A stretch of DNA of 64,000 nucleotides from Pyxicephalus adspersus (GCF_032062135.1 NC_092860.1:154952716-155016715), one strand, 5' to 3'; positions 42,761-56,374 are shown, numbered from the stretch's first letter. Notes: generated from the sequence alone by a model not told the origin. Program-made: numbers and translations.

Positions 42761-45499
42761 AATGAATATCAGATATTTATATTTAATTATATGGACCACC
42801 ATGTCCTCCTTACTGTCTCTGGAAAAATGTAATTACCATTTAAGGGTTCAATCAGCTCTTCTATATCTAATGTATATGTATTATGGAAATGTTTCAGGCA
42901 CTCACTCATGCTCCTATTGCCCAAAAAAATTAAAATTGCTAAAACATTTTCACTTTAGTAATTTTCTTGACATGAAAGAAGACACAAGTCTTGGCCTCCA
43001 TGGAACAATTTATCTCCTTCCTGCTGAGAGATTTAACCCCTTTTTTCTAATTAGCAGCGCATTGATTTTAGTGTGAAACCCCCAAAGTGACCAGCGAGCA
43101 CCGAGGATCACCCGAGGATCACATCATTGCCACATGAAATAAATGATGGGAAATTCCAAATATTTGCATTTTCATTGGAAAAGTCTTCAACAATAGTTTA
43201 GGCATGAAGCACCAAGTGTTACTTATCATTTTTGGTGAATGCTGTCAGGGTTAAACCACCCAACAATCCTATTTATGCCTTGGGGAAATCTATTAACGAG
43301 TTTTTGGCTCTAATTTCCAAGGTCTACATACCTGCTGTGCCTGCTATAAGAGCTTTTATTATTTCTGCTAGGGTTTTATTTTATAACATTGAGGAGTAAC
43401 AAGCTAAGGTGGGCACCCAAAAAGTTAAAGTGAACAAAGGTAGAATCAGGAAATATGGCTGGGAGATTTCAGTCCATTATCCCAAGACTGGATGTTTCTC
43501 TGCCCCATTTATTATACTAATAATTACAGCATTATAATTAGATGGGGCAGGGACATGGCACCAGTGCTGGTTATGGTTGATCAATACTGCCCTGGTCCAT
43601 TTGAACCAGATTCATTGAAATTGCTGGGCAGGCTTATGGTAGAATTTAGTAAGGGTCTACTAGACCCCCCCCCCCCCCCAATAGAACGAGTACTGGGGAA
43701 GACAGGCAGGCACCAGGCACAGGCACCACATTTATCATTATTAATTATTAGTACTTCATGTCAATCACACCAACCAGTGATAACACAAACATGATGATCT
43801 AATAATAACATATGCTGCACTCTCATCACTTTTTTATTTACCTGGCTACTGTCATAGCACATGGGGGAATCCTGGGTGACATAATTAACCAAATTTGGTC
43901 CTAGCCTTGGAGAACTTTAATAAATCAGGGCCATTGACTTAACCTGGGATACCTGGTGTTAATTAATAGTGCTGCAGTAACTATGATCAAAACAAAATCG
44001 TCCCGACCCTCTATAAATCTATTGGATTCAACAATCCTAGAAACAGCAAAATTCCACTCAATTGCATGGTTGGATGATCCCAAATGTCATCCTTAGTGCT
44101 GATAGCTTTGAGGTTGGCAGAAGGGGAGAGATGAAAGTACAAGGACTTGTTCTGTGAAAAAGCTATCATTAGGTACTACAGAGATTTAAAATTGGACAGA
44201 TCCCAGTAAAAGCCCAATTTTGGGCTCACTAGTAACCTCCATACTCACCTATGTATCTTCTGGTCTTCAGACCAAGCGTATGGCACCACGGAGTCCTCCT
44301 CTCTTCTCTCAACCAGGCAATCCTTGCAATTCCCATCAGCACCATTATCTGCACCAAAATATGGTGAATGTTGGAATGATAGATCCTTTCCATAGGGTGG
44401 GGAAATGATGCTCTACATTCACAGAAGACCTATCCGACCTTCACGTGCCAAGTCAAAGGACCAAGGACAACGTGTGGTGAAGAAGCATTGCCAGAGGTTG
44501 TGGTACATTTTCCATAAATATAAATCCTCCCTGGAGTTGGACTTTAGGCTGTGAATGAAATGATGGAACCTGGGTTAGGGCTTCAATGTAGAAAAATGTT
44601 TATTATCACATTGCCTGGGTGAATCATATGAAGAATCATTTAGAGCCTCGTGAATATCAGATCATTTTTTTTCCATCACTGACGCAGTATCCAGGAATAA
44701 TGACTCTGCCGTGGAGGTGGGAGAGCCGGACAGACGCAACAGAGAGAGAATTAAAACTAAAGTGTTTCTATATATGCCTCTGCTAATAATATCAACCTGA
44801 TGAATATGGCCGTGAATGTGTGCAGAATTATTTCCTGACTCCCATCCATCAGCAAAATGAAGGCACTGACAGTTTCCAGGGGAACTCTGCTCCATTTACT
44901 GCCCTTAATAATTATTGTAACATTTACCAGAACAACATTTTTTGATGTGACATTGATGTTCACGCTGACTGTGTAATCATCACAATAAAGGGCACCTGTC
45001 GTGAGAGATATGAAAAAAAAACCTCAGCTTAATGTTGGGCTATTGTGTTTTTGAGCTGCAAAGTAACCAGTGGAGGCATTTATGAATTTAGTTTAGTTTG
45101 AGTATTTATGGCCATTTAGAGCCCTTTCTTCTCCCTCATATCTCTATTTTCTGATCTTCTTTATCACACATACAAGAGATTGCTTTGATTTACTTTTGCT
45201 TGAAAAAACCTGCATAATGCTGGGTCTATATAGATGTGTCTTGTACCCCCTTCATTTCAAATACCAGCTCTTGTCAACTCCACAATTAGAAAAAAACAAA
45301 ACAAAAGCAAAAACATATTAGAATGCATGCTTAACTTGATTAAATGACATTCCTTTACATCATCCTAGATGGTCATTTTGAATTATGGCTTGTCATCCTT
45401 GAAATAAACGAGAGAGGGAATGAAAACAAAGATACTTCATGTTGCCACTCCACCTTTAGATCATTTGCTCAGAAAGCTGCCACATCACCTGCCTCCCTT
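42761..45499. other. Intergenic with a MITE fragment
   Basis: 43862-43932 is a fragment of the 'gggcctgatttattaaag' MITE. A C16-17 run is at 43665-43680. 44660-45000 is complex unrepeated AT-rich DNA with several TAAT words, possibly regulatory. No gene. Confidence 0.4.
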
Positions 45500-45970
45500 A
45501 AGCTGTGAATTTTCCACTGTTCCCGGCATCCCCTGCACAGAAACCGGGGCTGTGCATGGCTAAAGGGGATTCTGGAGTGGGTGCTGCAGCCAATGAGCCA
45601 ATTATTCAATTCTGATTGACCAATATCAGTCACCTGCCCTGACCTCAACCTGTTACCTGACATTGCCTTGTCTATCACCTGCATTGAACTCGGCCTTTTA
45701 CCTGACCTTGCCCTGACCTCTGCCTGTTTAACTACCTCGCCTTGACTTGCTGTGTTCAGGCCTGGTAGCCATTCCCACCCTGAAGCCATCTAATCCCTGT
45801 CACCCCCTGGTGGGTAGAGCCTGGGGGCAGTGACCTGGTAAACTCCTTGCAGCAAAATATACTGGTGGGCACTAGGGTCAACAGCCTATCACTTCTTGCA
45901 GGGTGGGTAAAGACCAGGGGGGGCCGCTTAGATTCTGTGCCTCAGGTAATACCATGTCACCTGCCAGGAG
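45500..45970. repeat. Interspersed repeat shared with 21240-21530 and 35340-35560
   Basis: Contains ggcatcccctgcacagaaac, ggagtgggtgctgcagccaa, serial ctgccctgacctcaacctg phrases, then ccctggtgggtagagcctgg and tccttgcagcaaaatatact. Reads like a retroelement leader; class unknown. Confidence 0.45.
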
Positions 45971-46376
45971 GAGGCAACCAGTAACACTTCAAATGTGGAC
46001 ACCTGACCATCATGCCTACCGATTTGGCTAAAATGATGAAGTCCACCTTTAAATGACTGAATTTGGGTGTCTCCAGTTAAGGATTTGATACATCATACAA
46101 AGACTTTTTATACAATTGATCAGTTTGGTGAAGGCCCTTTTCTAATCATCAATGACTCTGCCCTCGTGCACAAAACCAACTCCATTATGACATGGAATTA
46201 CCAGCTTGGTGTAAAGAAGCTTGAGTATCCTACAAACTTGATCCTACATACTTGACTGTAATCCAGATCTTCTCATTCCCCATGAGTACCTAACTTCACC
46301 AATGGACTTAAATTTCTACAGACACCCTCTATTAAAGTGGAGTGGAGGATGCTACCAAGGAGGACCAAGTCCAACC

Positions 46377-46453
46377 CCCTATTTAATGTTTAGCGTTGCG
46401 TAATATGTTGGTGCTATATAAATCCTGTTTAATAATATTAATAATAATAATAA
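46377..46453 (+). repeat. SINE/L2-type 3' tail
   Basis: cctatttaatgtttagcgtt, gcgtaatatgttggtgctat and ataaatcctgtttaataata, then a TAA repeat. Confidence 0.8.
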
Positions 46454-47699
46454 CAAGATTAATACCAATGGCCATGGTTTTGGAATGGGATGTTATACAA
46501 GCTCCCACAGATGTGATAATCAGTAGTTCCCCAACTTTTTGCTGTACATATAAATGCTGCTGATATAAATCTTGGTATGTTACTTTCCATTTACTTTAAA
46601 GAACAGAAAGGAAACCTACCAGCTCTATAAAGCAATTATATCCACATGGCCCATTTCCATCAATGTCTCCTGTAGAACTTCATCAAATATTAATCACAAG
46701 TGTAACTGGAGTAAAAGGTGTCTGAGACAAAGCTTTATGAACAGAATAAAAAAAATAATATTCTCCTTCGAATTGCTTGGTAACGTTTAACAAAAAAAAA
46801 GTGAATTATTATAAATGAGATCGGAAAAAGTGTCGTGTTTATTGAATGTTCTGCATTTATACATGATGCTGTGTAAACTGTTTGGGTCAGTGATACGGGT
46901 TGTCGATGGAGGGGAAATGCTGGGACCTTGTAGTTCTTCCCATTCAACATTGAGTACTATTTGTTTTCCGGGTCTACAGGAGAGACCAGTGGCTTATGTT
47001 GGGTAGTAGTACAGGGAATGAGTACACAAGTGGGGTGTTCTGGGATTGGTATTTGTATAGGACATGATGAATTAATTCTTAGGACCAGCAAAAAAAAAAA
47101 AAGGCTTTCACATTTTTCATGAATTGTAAAGAGTCTTCTAACATTCGCTGCATTCCTTTCCACCTACAACCTCTAAGCTGTCACAGCAATCACAACTAGT
47201 TTGTACAGTCAAGGAAGGCTTGAGCAGTTCCCTCTATGGGTATCCCTTCTTCTTAGAGTTCTCCAAGGGATTGTACCCCCAGATGCTTAAAAAATAAGAT
47301 AAACCTTGCTATGATTTGGATCCTTGGTGCGCCCCCTTTGACCTTGTCACTGACCTGGATGGTCTTGACATTTATTTTTGCGGTGGGTGTTGACTAGGAC
47401 AAGTTACAGAGTGGAGGGACCATTTCTGGGGAAGTCAACGGATGTGTCTGGAGTTTATGGCCATCGTGGTTGTAGAAATTAGATTATGTTGAATGCAATA
47501 ATATCCCTGGGCAGTGCTCAGGTCATTGTATTACATGGTTGAGAAAAATGTTTCATGACAATGACCTTCATTCAGATATTTACAATAAACCAAATGCACA
47601 AGGAATCCTAGATACAGCTCAGTCATACATTGTGGACATCACAGTCTGCGACATTTCATTTCTTACAGACCCATTTCATTTCCCTTATTGAAATTTCCT
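46454..47699. other. Intergenic, nothing recognised
   Basis: 46590-46800 is AT-rich, complex and unrepeated in the window. No exon or repeat identified. Confidence 0.4.
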
Positions 47700-48650
47700 A
47701 AAATGAGTGTTTTGGAATGATCTAGCACTGCATAAATGTCAAGCTAGTCATTACCAGGGTAGCTCAGACCTTCTAGCCCACCCTTTATCACCCCATCAGA
47801 ACCTCTGCCTCCCCCCGACACCCCACCTGCTTACCAACCACTCCCCCACCAATAAATACCCAGATACCAATATTGGATTTAAATTAGCTGGCAAGCAGCC
47901 GTTTATTTAACCACCATTAAATCAATTACCCATTTAGGTAATTAGCCAACAAATATTCAATAATAAATAAATTACAAATAAATAAATACATTTCACACTT
48001 TTGATATGCAAGCATACATTAACATAACGAAACACGCCATTATTATTATTATTAATATTAAACCGGGATTATATAGCACCAACATATTATATTGACTATA
48101 GCCTAATTACCGAACAACCTAATTCCCCCCTTTTAATAATACCATAACCACAATATCCATAATGTTATCAAACTCCCCTTTATACACCCAAACAACCAGG
48201 CTGCAGGCCTCAGAAGGCAAAGTCTGCACCCAACAGGAATTTACCTCTTCCAACATCTCCACCTTGGCCACCAGGGCACCCAGCACCGCCTCAGGAGCCA
48301 TAATTATCCATTCACCATAATGGAGGAGACCCCACCAAAGAGGATCGCCTCTGCCAAAATCCACCACTTTACCATGCACTGGATCCATTCCTTCCAAGAC
48401 CCTAACCGCTAAAACGTACCAAACTTCCAAATTATAACCAGAACAGAAAAAGTGGGTGGGTGGGACACTTTTTTCTCTCACTTCTGTCCAGCTCCTTTTA
48501 ACTTGTCCTATGCCCAATCTCCTCCTACCCCACGCTCCACACTAGCACAGCCCCCTCTAGCATCACTACATTTTATTAACCCAACGCCCCTGGGCTAGGC
48601 CTAGCACCCTGTCATGTAGGCCCTGCGCCTAATTTCTTATGGTCTTGGGC
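47700..48650. repeat. Interspersed repeat, unassigned, copy 2
   Basis: Same layout as 6640-7390. A minus-strand frame at 48119-48517 (132 codons; includes PLWWGLLHYGEW and EAVLGALVAKVEMLEE) lies in the cytosine-rich part. It may be a retroelement protein remnant; I do not recognise it. A SINE-tail fragment at 48038-48092 interrupts the repeat. Confidence 0.45.
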
Positions 48651-48665
48651 CTCTCCTATAAATTT

Positions 48666-48800
48666 AGGGTTTTATTTATAAAATAGGGAAGTTCTCCCTC
48701 GACGGAATCTTCCAGTTCCATGTGCTTTAATGAGAGAAACTGATTCCCACAATGTGGGAATGTTTGAGAGAATGACAGATTCTCTGTTTTATAAATACTA
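48666..48800. mobile_element. Palindromic MITE, 'agggctctatttataaaa' family
   Basis: Ends agggttttatttataaaata and ctctgttttataaatacta, with internal cttccagttccatgtg as at 18490-18510. Confidence 0.65.
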
Positions 48801-50699
48801 GACAACAACAATTGTATATGAGGACCAACAGAATTTGTACCCAATCAGGCAAGTCTTTGTGCTACATAGTTGTTGGTAAAAAAGGTTGTACATTAAGACT
48901 GGATTATGTTTGGTCAACTTAGCATACAAGGCCAGCTTCACAGCCCACACACTTTTGGTGAGGTCAAGCTATAATCATGTTGTGGAAAATGCAGATTTTA
49001 TGGTAAAGTTGTGGATGAACTGACCATGCCATAATGAACAATGACCATGGTGATGGTCATTAATGGAAATGCCAATGACTATGGTGATGATGATGGAAAT
49101 GCCCACTAGAAATCCATTGCTTGTCCATCTGGTGCATGAAAATCTTTAAAGACATTGGGATTGCTGGTAGCCCTGGTCAATATCTGGCACTGAGTGGAGA
49201 ACTGTGATAAAGACCTGAACAACCATTCAACAAATGAAATATCAGGCAACCCGATATGCACATACTCGTTCCACGTCATTGACTAAATACTAAAGCAAGG
49301 ATAATCATGACAGATGTAACATGCATCTTCTATTACATGTAAGCAATAGCCGACCCCAGATTTACCTTCAGGTGATCCTTTATGATTACTTCTATTCAGG
49401 TCTGATGCTTTGCTGTTAATTACCATGATCATTCATCCTGATATGACTGGAGGCCATCTGAAATGATAAAAAGATCATGGCAACTATCCAAATGTTCTGG
49501 TGGTGACCATTTGGACGCCATTGTTAGTATCAGTGCTGGAACAAATGGGGCCACAGCCCATGTGTATCCAGACATAAACAGCCAATGGCAATGGACACCT
49601 TAAAATATACCTATACTTTGCTCACCCAGGAATGGGTTCACATTAAGATTGGGCCCCATCGGCAGCATATTCTTTTTCGGCTTCCTGAGGATACAAATCG
49701 GATTCTTTCAGGTATATGTATCAAGTGACCTACGTCTCTTTTCCTATGTGGCCATAATAATGATTATCTGCTATGGCACTCACATGGGGCAGGGGGAGTC
49801 CTCAGTTTGTAAAAGCTTCAACTAGGATTAAAAGCTTTCCTTCTTCACTTTTGGAGGATGAATGAAGCAGCAGGGGAGTAACGGAAAATTCGATTTTGCA
49901 AGTGATCATTTTTAACCTGTTGCTTTGACCTATTCAATAAAAAATAGTTATTAAATCTTGTGTCTTCTGTCCTGAGGATGGCGGAACTCCCTGTGCGTCT
50001 CAAGCATAATGGGCCCCATGATTGGACTCTTGTGATGTGTCATTGGCTTCACTCTTCTCCTCATCTCACGATTCTGACTCATTTCTACTTTCTGAAGATA
50101 AAAAGGGATGTGTGTCGGCCGGCCCGGGGAGAAGCCTCGGTATTATTAACACATCACTCTCACATCTCCCCGCAAACACATAACAGAAATGATAAATTAA
50201 TACTTATTTACCGCTGCAGAGCAAGAAATAGTGAAAGCTGGGAAAAAAATCCAAATTACCGTATTCTGCAGTTATTTAGACAAAGTCGCACAGTGAGTTA
50301 AATGAGAAATGAATGGCAATTTGTAATGATTATGGTGACAAATTTTTGTAAATGTGGAATCTGAGGAGGCAATAATATGGCTTTAATACTCTGGGGAGAT
50401 ATTCTCTCCCTTTCATCTCTAAGATATAATTACAGACTACTGTTGTGTCTAGAACCTACACTCTCCCATCCACGCCTGTATTTTATGTGTATCTAAAGCC
50501 CCAAACTCTTGTTTTTTCGGCTTTGCATGAGGTTAAACAAAGGTTCAGGTTGTTTTTGGGTCATGGGAAATGCCTGCTGAAACCACAGCTCAAAGCGATA
50601 TTTTTGATGATAAAAATTGGTCAGATCATATCTGTAAAATTAATATTAGAAATGCAACAAGTGAAAAGACTGTCTCTTACCACTGGTGGATTTTGGACT
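48801..50699. other. Intergenic, possible conserved non-coding DNA
   Basis: No repeat recognised. 49960-50400 has mixed GC-rich and AT-rich blocks (cggccggcccggggagaagc; gataaattaatacttattta) and no duplication elsewhere in the window. No gene. Confidence 0.35.
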
Positions 50700-51460
50700 T
50701 GAAGTGACCCCCCATATTAGTAGTCAATGGAGTATATACCCTGGAGGTCAGTGTACGAGAGTGATACCTTCACATTGGTAAGCATGGAAATATTTTCTGC
50801 TTGTATGATGGGTCAGTGTAGAAGTGACCCTTTTATCTTCACAATCACTGGAATATTATCTCTTGTATTGGTGGCCAAGTCAATGTAGACGTGACCTTAC
50901 TTGTTAGTTAGCAGAACATTTACCCCGTGTAGTGGAGGTCAGTATGAAACTTATTCACCTAAACTAGAGGTCACATCCCCCTTGTATTGGTGGTTAGTGC
51001 AAAAGTGACTCTCTTACATTGGTAGCCAGTGGAAAATGTCTCCCTTGTAATGGTGGTCTGTGTAGAAGTGATCCCTTTAAATTTGTAGTCACTGGAACAT
51101 ATCCATCTGATACTGGTGATCAATGAAGGTGTGACCCCCTTACATTGGTTGTCAGTGCAAGATACCTCACTTGTAATATTTATCTGTGTAGAAATGACTC
51201 CTTTAAGTTGGTTATCATTGAAACATACCCATCTGGTATTGGAGGTCAATGAAGGTGTGACCTTTTTACATTGGAATTGAGTGGAAAATGTCTTCCTTGT
51301 AATGGTGGTCTATGTAGAAGTGATCCCTTTAAATTGGTAGTCACTGGAACATATTCACCTGGTACTGGTGGTCAATGTAGGTGTGACCCCCTTCTATTGG
51401 TAGTCATTGGAACATTTCCCCTTGCATTGGTGGTCAGTGTAAGTGGGAAATCAATTCCCC
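50700..51460. repeat. Degenerate tandem repeat, about 65 bp unit
   Basis: Ten or more diverged units of 'gtagaagtgacccctttaaa', 'ttggtagtcactggaacata' and 'cttgtattggtggtcagt'. The repetitive open frame on the minus strand (TSNTRW..., 51249-50971) is a by-product. Confidence 0.8.
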
Positions 51461-53759
51461 TTTACAGACATGCCCTATAAAAGGGGTTGATTAGGAAAAA
51501 TGTTACCTCACTTCCTGTCTAAAGACAAATCAGGGAGTGAGAGAAGATCAGGGATTGACAATTCCTTTGCTGCATGTTTTCTCAATTTTCAATGTAACAG
51601 ATGTCCCAATTTTAAGATGTATTCTCCATTCCCTATCTAACTCCAAATTTTGAATTTTCCATTAATATCAATAGAGACAATGGTCACCAGGGTGACCATT
51701 TAGATAGGGTCCCCAGCAAGAATACAGACAGTAATAAAAACCTTGCGTGTATGGGGTGGAGAAATAGAGACCTGGAGAGTTTATGGGCTCTAGTTGGGTC
51801 TAGGAGTGATAAATGCCTAGGCATTGGGTGCTATGGTCTGAGCACTCAATGGGGTGTAATTGGATGTTACACAGATAAATGCTCGGTAGATGTAGAAATT
51901 GAATGCTATGGGCTAAGAGCTTGGTGGGAATAAAAATTAGGTTCCTAGAGGTAAGAGCTTGGTGGGGGTAGTCATTGGGTACTTGAACAATGAGGGTATA
52001 TTGGGTGGTATGAGCTAAGTGCATAGTCGGGGTAAGTGTTAAGTAAAGAGAGCTAGGTGGTCTATACTCCTCAACATCACCTCTACCCCTAGATGTTAGT
52101 ATAAGTATACAACAGCAATGACCTCCAAAGGTTCTGCTCTTCTGATGCCTTTAATGCAAATATTGCACCTAACCTGTACTCACAACCTGGTACTTGCAGA
52201 CAATTGGCAACCTGGTACTACAAACCTGGTAGTGATGCCATCATGCAGGACCAGCTGTATTTCAGGATGTTTAGAGCCCATCCACATTCCAAAAGTCGAG
52301 GGGATAATCACCTTTTGCAGGGGGGAGGACTAAGGTATGTATTCCACTATTAAACTTAGACTAAGCAAGCATTTAGGCTTTGGTATTGGAATTGGGCTAG
52401 TGAAATCTTGTGGTTGACTGGAGCCAAGCTTTAAACTAAATGATTTACATATATGTTTTCCTTTTTTTTGTAGTAATAAATGAATGGTTTGGCTAAATTG
52501 ACTTTGCTCTGAACCTGTCTGATCCAAAACATAACCAATTACTTTTCATAAAGTAAATAAAAGGGCAACAGAGAGTGAAATCCACTCCACCACCTGTATA
52601 CAGAAACATGAGAAACCAATAGATTTTTTAGCTCTTCACCATTAAGACAAGATTACAAAATCAGCTTCGAGGGATTGACCCTTAATGTGTAAACTGTTGG
52701 AACGGAAAGCCTTGCACAAAGCATTATACGATAATGAACTTCACCATTTCAGCCTCTTCAAATATTAAACCTGTGTCATGTTTCTTCATCAGTAGAGGGT
52801 CTCATCTGTGTACACAGAGGGACTGATTAGGGGATGTGGAGTATCAGTAGTTGATTTATCCATTTCACCATCTGGCTGAGGACAGAATCTTCTCTCCACC
52901 ATATGTAGATCTTATTATCTGCAGAGGAGCTTCCAAAGCAATATTGTGCAGATGATACCCATGCCAAAGCAGATTTGATCTTCTTCAGCTGGATCATTTA
53001 CGTGACTTGAGAGACTTGGGATTTAACTTAAAGGCACACTCCAGTCAATTTTAAAACAGAGGTACCATGCTACATATCGGAAACACAACTTACTTTTCAG
53101 AGAGTCAACTTTCATCCGGCCAAGGTTCCACCTTAAACTTATATGTCGGCAGTATACCAAAGATCTAGGATTTCCATCACCATTGGACACCAAAATGAGT
53201 CTTCACCACTTGGACCTTCATTGCAGGACTGCCCAACCTAAAAACTATACTATTACCATGCTTATCAGTTTCATTTTTTTCCATTCTTCTTTTGTAGATG
53301 TTCCGAGAAGGATGTTTCTGGAATTCTATGACTCAGGTTTAGGTGTATACAATATATTGTTCGAGCCATGCTTGAAATGTAATCCCTGGCTACGTTATTA
53401 GTTCTTCGCTATCTATTATAACTGTACAATGAACAATGCTGGTTACTCGATTTGGGTTTTGCCGTGTGGAAAAGTGCAATCTTTGATACCACCACGGGGT
53501 AAGATTAGCAGCAATGCGGTCATGGCAATTATAGGACTTGTGAGGATGGGAAGGTCAGGGCACGGTAGCAATCCAGCTCTAGGCTGAAATAATACCTGCA
53601 AATAATTTCTATCTCAGATATCTTATTCCATACAATCCATCCTGACCCCATGACCCTTATAGGAACAGAAGAAACCTCCAGCTGGACTGCGTACATGTGA
53701 CCCTGAATAAACTAAATACAGTAGCACCTTGTTAAAGTTTTCATTACAGTTTTATATAT
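51461..53759. other. Intergenic, nothing recognised
   Basis: 51770-52040 has loose repetition of 'gctatgggctaagagcttgg' words. No gene or transposon family identified elsewhere. Confidence 0.4.
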
Positions 53760-54790
53760 TTTATATTGCATATACTCAAATATAAACCAATACGAATATA
53801 AAAAGGGATACTTACCTTTAGCTGAAGAAAACAGAAAAACGACATTAATTTAATCATTACACTAAGGCACACAAAGTGTCCATCACTACTTGTCACACTT
53901 ACCTCTTCCTCACTAAAGTGCAGGCGTCTCTCCCCTGAGCATGCGGGCAGTTCTGACTCTGGGCGTGCCTCTGTTCCTAAGCCTTATAAGTTTTGCCCAA
54001 TCCGCTGGCCAATCAGGAAATAGCCTCTTAACCATCTGTGGCCATTTAGCTAGCTCAGACACAGCACTCGTGCAACGTGTCTCCATTGTGCCGAGCCCCT
54101 AGTTAGTTCCTATTCACCTGGTGCTTAATTCAGTATTATTAGCTTATTCTCCAGTCTGTTAGTTCCCTGTGATGTTCCAGTGTTTCTGTCTGTAGATATT
54201 TCTGTGTCACCTGTGCCTCCTGTTGCTTCCAGTGTCTCCTGTACTCCCTGTGTCTGCAGTGGCCGCTGTGTCACTGGTGTCTGGCTTCTGGATCTCTGGT
54301 AATTGACCCCTGGCGTGTGACCTGACCTCTCTTGTTTGCTGCCTGCCTCTACCCTGGCCTTCCTTTACTACTCTTCTGCTTTGTGATTTGGTACCGTGTT
54401 TCATTTTGCCCACCTTGGTGTGCCCAAGGACCGTAACCTGGCAGTAACCAGCGGCACAACATCCCGCCATCAGAGGCTCCGGAGAAGACCTGGTTACTGC
54501 TTAGACTCTGTTCCTTGTCTCTTTTCAGGGCTCACATCACCTCCATGCAGGCCATAGCGCACCCTAGTGACCCTGTCTCCCCAGGCATGACACTACTAAC
54601 ATTTAAAACAGTTCCCAGCAAATTTGGCAATACAATTAATGTGAATAAATGCATCCATAGTGTGTTTTTTTTTTAACATTTATTTATTATGCAAAAAAAA
54701 AAATCACATGGGCTCAGTCTGTTTATCTTATTCTCCTTTTTTACGGTAAAAGTACTTTGTTCTTTTGAGTTGAATATAAAAGGTTACCTA
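53760..54790. mobile_element. Putative TIR element ('tatactcaaatataaacc' family)
   Basis: The left end catatactcaaatataaacc... and right end ttttgagttgaatataaaag are inverted. The same left end occurs as a remnant near 24018-24050. The interior (54090-54590) carries the retroelement-like repeat also seen at 21240 and 45500 (ctgtgtcacctgtgcctcct, tgacccctggcgtgtgacct). No protein was recognised. Confidence 0.5.
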
Positions 54791-55252
54791 CTATTAAATA
54801 ATCTTTTATGCAGTATTGTTGGCCACCAGTAGATGGTGATATATCCATATGTAAAGTGTGTAGCAAACTCAAATAATGTCTTAGATAAAAATAATTTGCT
54901 ATTCACCTTGCATTAAGAATTAACGCCATCTAGTGGCGTTTAAGCCAAGATTATTTTTTTCTCATAACAGCCCAACAGTCCAGCTTTCCCTATTCCTGGG
55001 CTGGGTTCCTGGGTCTGTACCCCTGCTGTGCCCATTATAGGGGTTCCCCCATTCCTGGGCTGGGTTCCTGGATCTACACACCTGCTGTACCCTTTATGAG
55101 GACTTTCCACCATTCTTAAGTTAGAAGGGTCTCTACATACATTTGACCATATAGTGTATAACATTTTTTGCTCCCTTTAAAAAAACAATTCTTTTCCATC
55201 TCTTCTCACTGTCATTGATTTATTAAAGCTCTTCAAGGCCCAATGAGCCATT
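54791..55252. other. Intergenic with a tandem pair and a nested MITE end
   Basis: 54990-55100 carries two copies of 'attcctgggctgggttcctg' about 55 bases apart. 55216-55240 is a stray end of the MITE family that follows. Confidence 0.5.
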
Positions 55253-55476
55253 GGGCCTGATTTATTAAAGCTCTCCAAGGCTGGGGAGAACTCACTTTCT
55301 TTGGTGAAGCTGGGTGATCCAGCAAACTTGGAATGGATTTTTTAAATGTTATTTGCTATTTGCTAGCAAATGCTTTGAATCCTGGACCAGATCTATCCAA
55401 GTTTTGCTGGATCACCCAGCTTCACTGGTGAAAGTGTATTCTCTCCAGCCTTGGAGAGCTTTAATAAATCAGCGCC
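55253..55476. mobile_element. Complete palindromic MITE, 'gggcctgatttattaaag' family
   Basis: Left GGGCCTGATTTATTAAAGCT and CTCCAAGGCTGG are mirrored by CCAGCCTTGGAG and AGCTTTAATAAATCAGCGCC. The inner halves also mirror each other (gaagctgggtgatccagcaa / ttgctggatcacccagcttc), so the entire 224 bp can fold into one hairpin. Best copy of the family in the window. Confidence 0.85.
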
Positions 55477-56000
55477 GAAGTGTCTTCTCGCACTAAGCAC
55501 AGCTCTCTATCTCCGGGTCACACTCTCGGTAAATTTTCATTTTCTAGCACCAGAAAAACACAAACCAGCGGGGAGCCAGAAGCTTTTAGTGAGCTATTTT
55601 CCTAAGAAAGTAAGCACCGGTTTGGATAATCTCTGCCGAATCCCCTCTGGGCTACAAACTGTATAGGAATGCCAAGGATCAGAAACATTTCAGCGTTAGG
55701 TTGTGAATGTCTATTATCCATTTTTTATTCCTCAATCATTTTCTGACTGAGCTCATCAACACAAACTGAGAATTTTTCAGAATTTTTAGCAAAACTACAA
55801 CTGGGTTCCCTGGGTATTAATTAGCAGTTTAATGTAAATCAAACTTAATATGCAAATTTAAAGTAATAATCACGCTGGATTGAATGAAAAAGGAGAAAAG
55901 ATTCACTGAACTGCTCACCTGTGAAAGAATTAGTCACTGATATGCTTTGAGAATGATGACAGCAGTGTTCTGGTTTGCCCAATCTCGTGTTCCCCAAATT
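55477..56000. other. Intergenic, possible regulatory DNA
   Basis: 55740-55960 is complex unrepeated AT-rich sequence with an octamer-like ATGCAAAT (about 55850) and several TAATTA/TAAT words. No gene. Confidence 0.35.
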
Positions 56001-56002
56001 CC

Positions 56003-56041
56003 TTATTATTTATTATTATTATTTATTATTATTTATCATTA

Positions 56042-56077
<36 letters not shown>

Positions 56078-56104
56078 TATTATTTATTATTATTATTTAT
56101 TATA
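56003..56104. repeat. (TTA)n microsatellite
   Basis: About 100 bases of TTA/TTTA units; the tyrosine/isoleucine-rich open frame through it is not a gene. Confidence 0.95.
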
Positions 56105-56374
56105 AAATCTTACAAACACAAGCAAAGAGTGAAAACAGAACAAGTTCTAAATCTGATGACAGGAAAGAACATTTGGGATCAACAGCAACAAACTAATTGG
56201 AATTAAACTCCAGTGTTCATTTCTGTCTGTGCTAGGAATAAAGTTATCCCAGATTCCCATTCCAGAGGTGATCTCTAGTTACTGGAGGAATATAATGTGA
56301 TTATGGGTCAGACTATTTCCCCTAATTAGGAGGTAATACAACTTATTGGGTAATATATATATATATAATGTATA

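Noticed and set aside
50971..51249. Open frame coding a repetitive SNTRW/ITRE protein on the minus strand
   Set aside because: By-product of the degenerate 65 bp tandem repeat; other strands and frames are equally open there.
55975..56196. Tyrosine/isoleucine-rich open frame
   Set aside because: Translation of the (TTA)n microsatellite.
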